From Fidelibacterota bacterium (GTDB lineage Bacteria > Fidelibacterota > UBA8477 > JABMPR01): 64,000 nt of DNA. The first letter of the stretch is position 1. The number at the start of each line of letters is the position of its first letter. The stretch spans positions 1 through 64,000 of the forward strand of contig JADHVL010000019.1 of NCBI GenBank assembly GCA_016784025.1, read 5' to 3'. This document shows positions 60,010 through 64,000 of this stretch, piece by piece. Both the position numbers and the translations under genes were made by a program. The notes beneath the pieces were generated by a model. The model ran no database searches, was not told where the DNA came from, and saw only the letters and a list, made by a program, of their open reading frames with translations.

Positions 60010-61167
60010 TTATAACCATGATTTTGGATAATTATTGTCTTGGGACTCGTGAACCTTTACCGTTGGTTTGAGAGGCTCAAAGGTATCGATCATAAATGCA
60101 TATTCATCAGTTCGCTCTTCACCAACCGATGCTTCAGTTCTACCTGGTTGTGGACCATGGGGAATACCTCCAGGATGCCAGGTCAGTGAGCCTGCACTGA
60201 CGCCCTTACGTGACATAAAATCTCCATCCAGATAGTAAAGCACTTCATCGCTGTCCACATTGTTGTGGAAATATGGAGCTGGAATTGCTGCTTCATGGAA
60301 GTCAAATGGACGCGGCACAAAATTACAGATAACAAATGCATCTGTGGTATATAGTAAATGGACTGGTGGTGGCAGATGAATGCGTCCCACCTTGGGGTGA
60401 TAATCCTTGATGTTGAAACTAAAGGGATAGAGATATCCATCCCACCCCACCACATCAAAGGGATGGTTGGGGAGAATATGTTCTGAGTATTGAGCGTCCA
60501 TTTTTACAATCAGTTTGAATTCACCTGACTCATCGATGGGGTCCATGAACTCTGGTGGTCTAAAGTCCCTTTCACTATAGGGAGCATCCTCTGTAAGTTG
60601 CCCATATTCATTACGGAAATGCTTAGGGATATCAAAGGCGGTAGTGGACTCGACAATCAATAGTTTATTGTTATCAAAGTCATCGAATTCCATGGAATAA
60701 ATCGTACCCTTGGGAACAACAATCTGGTCACCGGGACCAAATGGATTCGCGCCATATGAACTTTTTAGCACACCTGAGCCATGATGTACAAAAATCAGCT
60801 CTGAAGCCCTGGCATTTCGATAAAATATATCAGAATTCTGGGTGACTTTGGCTGTGGAGATTGAACACTGGCTGTTCTCCAATAGTTTTTCCCTGCTGTG
60901 GATGTAGTCGCCACCACAGGGGTCTTTATCAGTATCACAATGTGTATAAACTACAGGGGCATCATCCAGAGTTTTGGGACCTTCAATCGATATTTTTCGT
61001 ATCACCTGGGTGGCTGATGGAAGATGATGATGATAGAGGTTCGAGTATATACCCGAGAAACCTTTGCTGGATACCAACTCTTCCCGGTACAACGCTTTCC
61101 CATCTGCTTTATAAAATGTGGTGTGTTTGACTCTGGGAATCTCACCTAATTTATGATAAAATGGCAT
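60010..61167 (-). CDS. hmgA: Homogentisate 1,2-dioxygenase
   Basis: A 385-residue cupin-type dioxygenase: YHKLGEIPRVKHT, VHHGSGVLKSSYG, HPFDVVGWDGYLYPF and FHNNVDSDEVLYYL, with the iron-binding pattern including WHPGGIPHGPQPG near the end. It opens the ring of homogentisate to maleylacetoacetate. This length is the shorter form common outside fungi and animals. GGGAGTGGGG lies before the ATG. It follows the HPPD gene with a 51-base gap on the same strand. Confidence 0.92.
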   Translation of the reverse strand: MPFYHKLGEIPRVKHTTFYKADGKALYREELVSSKGFSGIYSNLYHHHLPSATQVIRKISIEGPKTLDDAPVVYTHCDTDKDPCGGDYIHSREKLLENSQCSISTAKVTQNSDIFYRNARASELIFVHHGSGVLKSSYGANPFGPGDQIVVPKGTIYSMEFDDFDNNKLLIVESTTAFDIPKHFRNEYGQLTEDAPYSERDFRPPEFMDPIDESGEFKLIVKMDAQYSEHILPNHPFDVVGWDGYLYPFSFNIKDYHPKVGRIHLPPPVHLLYTTDAFVICNFVPRPFDFHEAAIPAPYFHNNVDSDEVLYYLDGDFMSRKGVSAGSLTWHPGGIPHGPQPGRTEASVGEERTDEYAFMIDTFEPLKPTVKVHESQDNNYPKSWL

Positions 61168-61218
61168 ACCCCACTCCCTCTATTCCTTGATAATTATTAT
61201 TCTGCCACATCAATTTGA

Positions 61219-62322
61219 CTATAAATTTCCTCTTAAACCCTGGTCTTCTTCAATGGCTTCAAACAAGGCTTGAAAATTACCCTTCCCAAATCCCTGGGCA
61301 CCGGCCCGCTGAATAAACTCAAAGAAGAATGTGGGTCTGTCTCCAATGGGTTTTGTGAACAACTGGAGTAAATATCCACCTGAATCATTATCACAGAGGA
61401 TTTTCAGTTTCTGGAGTTCATCAATATCCTCTTTGATGTTGATATCTTCTCTCGCTCTCAATGTGTCATAATAGGTGTCAGGTACATTGAGAAATTCCAC
61501 ACCATTCTCTCTCAAGGTGCGAATCGTATGAATAATATCACCGGTTTGTATGGCGATATGCTGAACTCCCGTTCCGTGATATTGTTCAATATATTCCTCA
61601 ATCTGGGATTTCTTTTCCCCTTCGTAGGGCTCATTGATAGGATTCTTAATCGTTGATTTTTCAGAACGCACCACCTTTGATAAAAGAGCTGAATATTTTG
61701 TACCAATATCTCCCTTTTTAAAATCAATAAAGGTTTCAAAATTCATGGTGCGAACATAATAGTCGGCCCATTTGTCCATTTCATTTTCACGGACATTCCC
61801 CACGATATGATCAATACCAATCAAACCTGCATCCCCTGAGGTCAATTGGATATCCTGGATTGGTTTGTCATAACCAGGTAGAAATATATGCTTGTAGTTG
61901 TCCCGATTGATGTAGACCAATTCAGTATCATCGTACAGACGGATAGCTGCTTCTGTGATGTAGCCATGCTCATTTTCAATTTTTTGAGGTCGTCTTTGAA
62001 TAACGGCACCCTGTCTGACAGCATGATCAAAAATTTTCTCTACATCGTCGACTTCAATGGCCCAGCGTTTCAATCCATCACCATGGAGGTTGAGAAAATT
62101 CGATACCTCAACTGTGCTGGGTTGCAGACTGCCTGTAATGACAATCTTCAGATCGTTCTGGGTGAGATAATAGGAAATCCTGTCTCGACAGCCCGTCTCA
62201 GGTCCAGAGTAACCCTCTATTTTCAGCCCGAGAGCTTTGGCATACCAGTAGGCCACCATCTTGGCCGAGCCTACATAAAACTCCACATAGTCATACCTGC
62301 GGATTCCTAATGAATCAGACAT
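61219..62322 (-). CDS. hppD: 4-hydroxyphenylpyruvate dioxygenase
   Basis: A 367-residue enzyme with two glyoxalase-like halves: YDYVEFYVGSAKMVAYWYAKALG at the start, FLNLHGDGLKRWAIEVDDVE, then GLIGIDHIVGNV (iron His), QYHGTGVQHIAIQTGDI (iron His) and a C-terminal TFFFEFIQRAGAQGFGKGNFQALFEAIE with the iron Glu. It turns 4-hydroxyphenylpyruvate into homogentisate. ATG 62322 is used: AGAGGG lies seven bases upstream and its first bases overlap the neighbourhood of the preceding stop (62324), so it is coupled to the hydroxylase gene. The frame is open to 62352. Confidence 0.93.
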   Translation of the reverse strand: MSDSLGIRRYDYVEFYVGSAKMVAYWYAKALGLKIEGYSGPETGCRDRISYYLTQNDLKIVITGSLQPSTVEVSNFLNLHGDGLKRWAIEVDDVEKIFDHAVRQGAVIQRRPQKIENEHGYITEAAIRLYDDTELVYINRDNYKHIFLPGYDKPIQDIQLTSGDAGLIGIDHIVGNVRENEMDKWADYYVRTMNFETFIDFKKGDIGTKYSALLSKVVRSEKSTIKNPINEPYEGEKKSQIEEYIEQYHGTGVQHIAIQTGDIIHTIRTLRENGVEFLNVPDTYYDTLRAREDINIKEDIDELQKLKILCDNDSGGYLLQLFTKPIGDRPTFFFEFIQRAGAQGFGKGNFQALFEAIEEDQGLRGNL

Positions 62323-62323
62323 T

Positions 62324-64000
62324 TCAATTCCCTCTATGTTCATGAGAGGCATCGTCCATGAGATGCTTCATTCCAAAATCAATTAAATGTTTACTCCTAG
62401 GAGACCTCTGCCCCTGTTGATCCAGATAGGTCGTCAGTGCATACTCTAGCTCACTTCCCGTGTCACAGAGCTCAAGTATTTCCAATACCAGCAACCAATC
62501 CTCTGGATGGTCCTTCTTCAGCTTTATAAAAACATCCTTAAAATCTGCTGATGCTCTGTCTTCGCGAGCAAGTCGCACTTGACCATACAACTGCTCCAGA
62601 TTTTTCAATTTTTGTGATGGCTCCACCTGAATAGTCTGTTCATCTGGTACTCGGATTATTTGATCAAAACTCTTGGGATCTGCTGGACCAGCGTATGCAG
62701 ATACAACATCTCGGCCCACAGCCATATCATAAATACCCCAGGCAGGAGCAAATAAAATCTGGTCACCCAGAGTAACAGTACAATTCTCAAAGCTGATGAG
62801 AACAATCTTCCCTTGTAAATTTCTTTTACCGGTAACCACTTCTCCTTGAACCAGGACACCACTCTCAAATTCGATTGAAGTCTTTTTACCTTCATAAATG
62901 TCATAGGCCATGAGATCTCTGGGACTCATGTCTTCTATGGCAAGATTCACCCCTTTTAGCTTCCCAAGTGGAGATCCAAAGCCTTCATGATGATAGGCTT
63001 TGCCATGACCTACCAGTTCTCGATCTCGCAAAGCGAGGGCCGTCTCACCAATGGTTCGGACATAGGCGGGCTTGCCTTCTATGGTGATTACATCATCAAA
63101 AACACCAGATATTTGTAATCCTGTACTCAATTCAATCGTACCGAGTCGTTTTGACCCCACCAGCTTTGCGACACCTTCGAGACCACCTTTACGCAGCGCC
63201 ATTTTATTGGCCAATTCTTCGAGGACAAGGCTGAGATGAGCAAAATCGGGGGTGATATACAGATGGGGTTGTGGTTTGGTGATATCAAAATCCTGGTAGG
63301 CTGCCTCGAGAGTATAGGGTCGTTTTTCAACTCGATCGCTGAGACATCCGCTGCTCTCCCCAATGGATGACAACAAGCCGGCACCATAAATTTTTACTGC
63401 TTCACCAACCTGGATTAATCCATACTCAACTGTCCACCAGTGTAGGTTACGAATCAAGGCCATCTCGCTGGGTTCACCCATATTCATCTGGAGATCGCTG
63501 ATGCGTTTTTCAGCGATGAGTACTTCCTCCCGCCTGGTTCCTGGAGCTTCCTTGATGATTGAGAGGTGTCTCACAGCTTCATAGAGTTGATGATCTTTAT
63601 TGCTACCGATGGCCTTGGAGCCCACTTCGCCAAAACGTCTGATATACTCTGCATATTCAGGATTGGCAATGATTGGGGCGTGACCGGCGCTTTCATGAAT
63701 AATATCAGGGGCTGGCGTATATTCGATGTGTTGGAGCTGGCGGATATCGGCAGCTATCACGAGGACATTATACGCCTGAAACTCCATAAAGGCAGCCGGT
63801 GGGATAAAGCCATCCACTGATACAGCAGCCCAACCAATCCTGGCAAGTACTTCATTCATGGTCTCCATATCAGGAATATTATCTACTGAAATGCCCGTCT
63901 TAGTCAGTCCATCCAGATAGCTGGGATGGGCAATTTTCTGGAGGTGACGAACATTCATACGCATAACAAAACGCCACACTGCCTGATCAATAGTGCTATA
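62324..64000 (-). CDS. phhA: Phenylalanine 4-monooxygenase, N-terminus cut by window edge
   Basis: Reading leftwards the frame is already open at 64000 (YSTIDQAVWRFVMRMN), so the gene begins outside the window; the GTG at 63979 is internal. It shows the aromatic amino-acid hydroxylase domain: AHPSYLDGLTKTGIS, FIPPAAFMEFQAYNVL, HESAGHAPI with the two iron His, and later WWTVEYGLI with the Glu. A long C-terminal region of about 280 residues follows, absent from the short proteobacterial form but usual in FCB members. It makes tyrosine from phenylalanine using a pterin cofactor. It heads the visible operon. Confidence 0.9.
   Translation of the reverse strand, partial: YSTIDQAVWRFVMRMNVRHLQKIAHPSYLDGLTKTGISVDNIPDMETMNEVLARIGWAAVSVDGFIPPAAFMEFQAYNVLVIAADIRQLQHIEYTPAPDIIHESAGHAPIIANPEYAEYIRRFGEVGSKAIGSNKDHQLYEAVRHLSIIKEAPGTRREEVLIAEKRISDLQMNMGEPSEMALIRNLHWWTVEYGLIQVGEAVKIYGAGLLSSIGESSGCLSDRVEKRPYTLEAAYQDFDITKPQPHLYITPDFAHLSLVLEELANKMALRKGGLEGVAKLVGSKRLGTIELSTGLQISGVFDDVITIEGKPAYVRTIGETALALRDRELVGHGKAYHHEGFGSPLGKLKGVNLAIEDMSPRDLMAYDIYEGKKTSIEFESGVLVQGEVVTGKRNLQGKIVLISFENCTVTLGDQILFAPAWGIYDMAVGRDVVSAYAGPADPKSFDQIIRVPDEQTIQVEPSQKLKNLEQLYGQVRLAREDRASADFKDVFIKLKKDHPEDWLLVLEILELCDTGSELEYALTTYLDQQGQRSPRSKHLIDFGMKHLMDDASHEHRGN

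Overview
The window looks like a chromosome fragment of a free-living, probably marine, aerobic bacterium of the FCB superphylum; Candidatus Marinimicrobia (SAR406) or a close relative is my best guess. The reasons are: five secreted proteins ending in the same Por/T9SS-type C-terminal sorting domain (core NFPNPFNPST, ending in MLLLK/ILLLK-like residues); many lipoproteins and outer-membrane barrels; an FCB-style hybrid sensor with an AraC output; and an aerobic phenylalanine/tyrosine degradation operon. No rRNA, tRNA, CRISPR array, transposase or phage gene was seen. Assignment to a phylum is inference.

Layout. 1-5.0 kb: a truncated PadR regulator with a promoter/operator, rhodanese, EthD-like, DUF2141, LytTR and AmpG-like genes and small membrane proteins, including a 33-residue one. 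5.3-9.2 kb: DUF1761, a DUF2892 protein, and a large hybrid histidine kinase/AraC sensor whose signal peptide needs a non-ATG start. 9.3-14.6 kb: a secreted beta-helix lipoprotein and a C45-like hydrolase, both with sorting domains. 14.8-18.7 kb: a zinc/metal uptake cluster with permease, binding protein, His-rich barrel and His-rich NicO-like transporter, but no ATPase. 18.9-22.5 kb: a response-regulator/metallo-beta-lactamase fusion, a YtrA-type GntR regulator with a membrane partner, and TerC.

22.5-37.1 kb: a secretion and glycan region. A radical-SAM maturase is followed by GH128 and GH16 beta-1,3-glucanases; a GH30 enzyme lies further on, suggesting use of laminarin-type beta-glucan. Between them lies an ECF sigma/anti-sigma/Spy-like operon, divergent from a second Spy-like gene, two DUF1566 proteins and a CotH-type secreted kinase. 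37.1-39.7 kb: a membrane protein, a DUF2161 nuclease-fold protein and a secreted protein. 39.8-45.5 kb: a TetR-headed operon for a predicted envelope lipid or hydrophobic-compound exporter (barrel, LolD-like ATPase, two FtsX permeases, LolA-like protein). 45.7-50 kb: a carbamoyltransferase, SxtJ, DUF5989 and SGNH/TPR module. 50-55.7 kb: a small Xre/membrane pair, a lipoprotein, a TonB-receptor-like barrel, a conserved small protein and a degenerate repeat region. 55.7-56.9 kb: a PAS histidine kinase broken by one in-frame stop.

56.9-64 kb: the aromatic amino-acid operon, transcribed leftwards: phenylalanine hydroxylase (running off the right edge), 4-hydroxyphenylpyruvate dioxygenase, homogentisate dioxygenase, a HisC-like aminotransferase, fumarylacetoacetase and a flavin reductase. 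These cover phenylalanine to fumarate plus acetoacetate except for maleylacetoacetate isomerase, which is not in the window.

All functions come from reading motifs by eye. No database search was possible, so family names are recognition calls.
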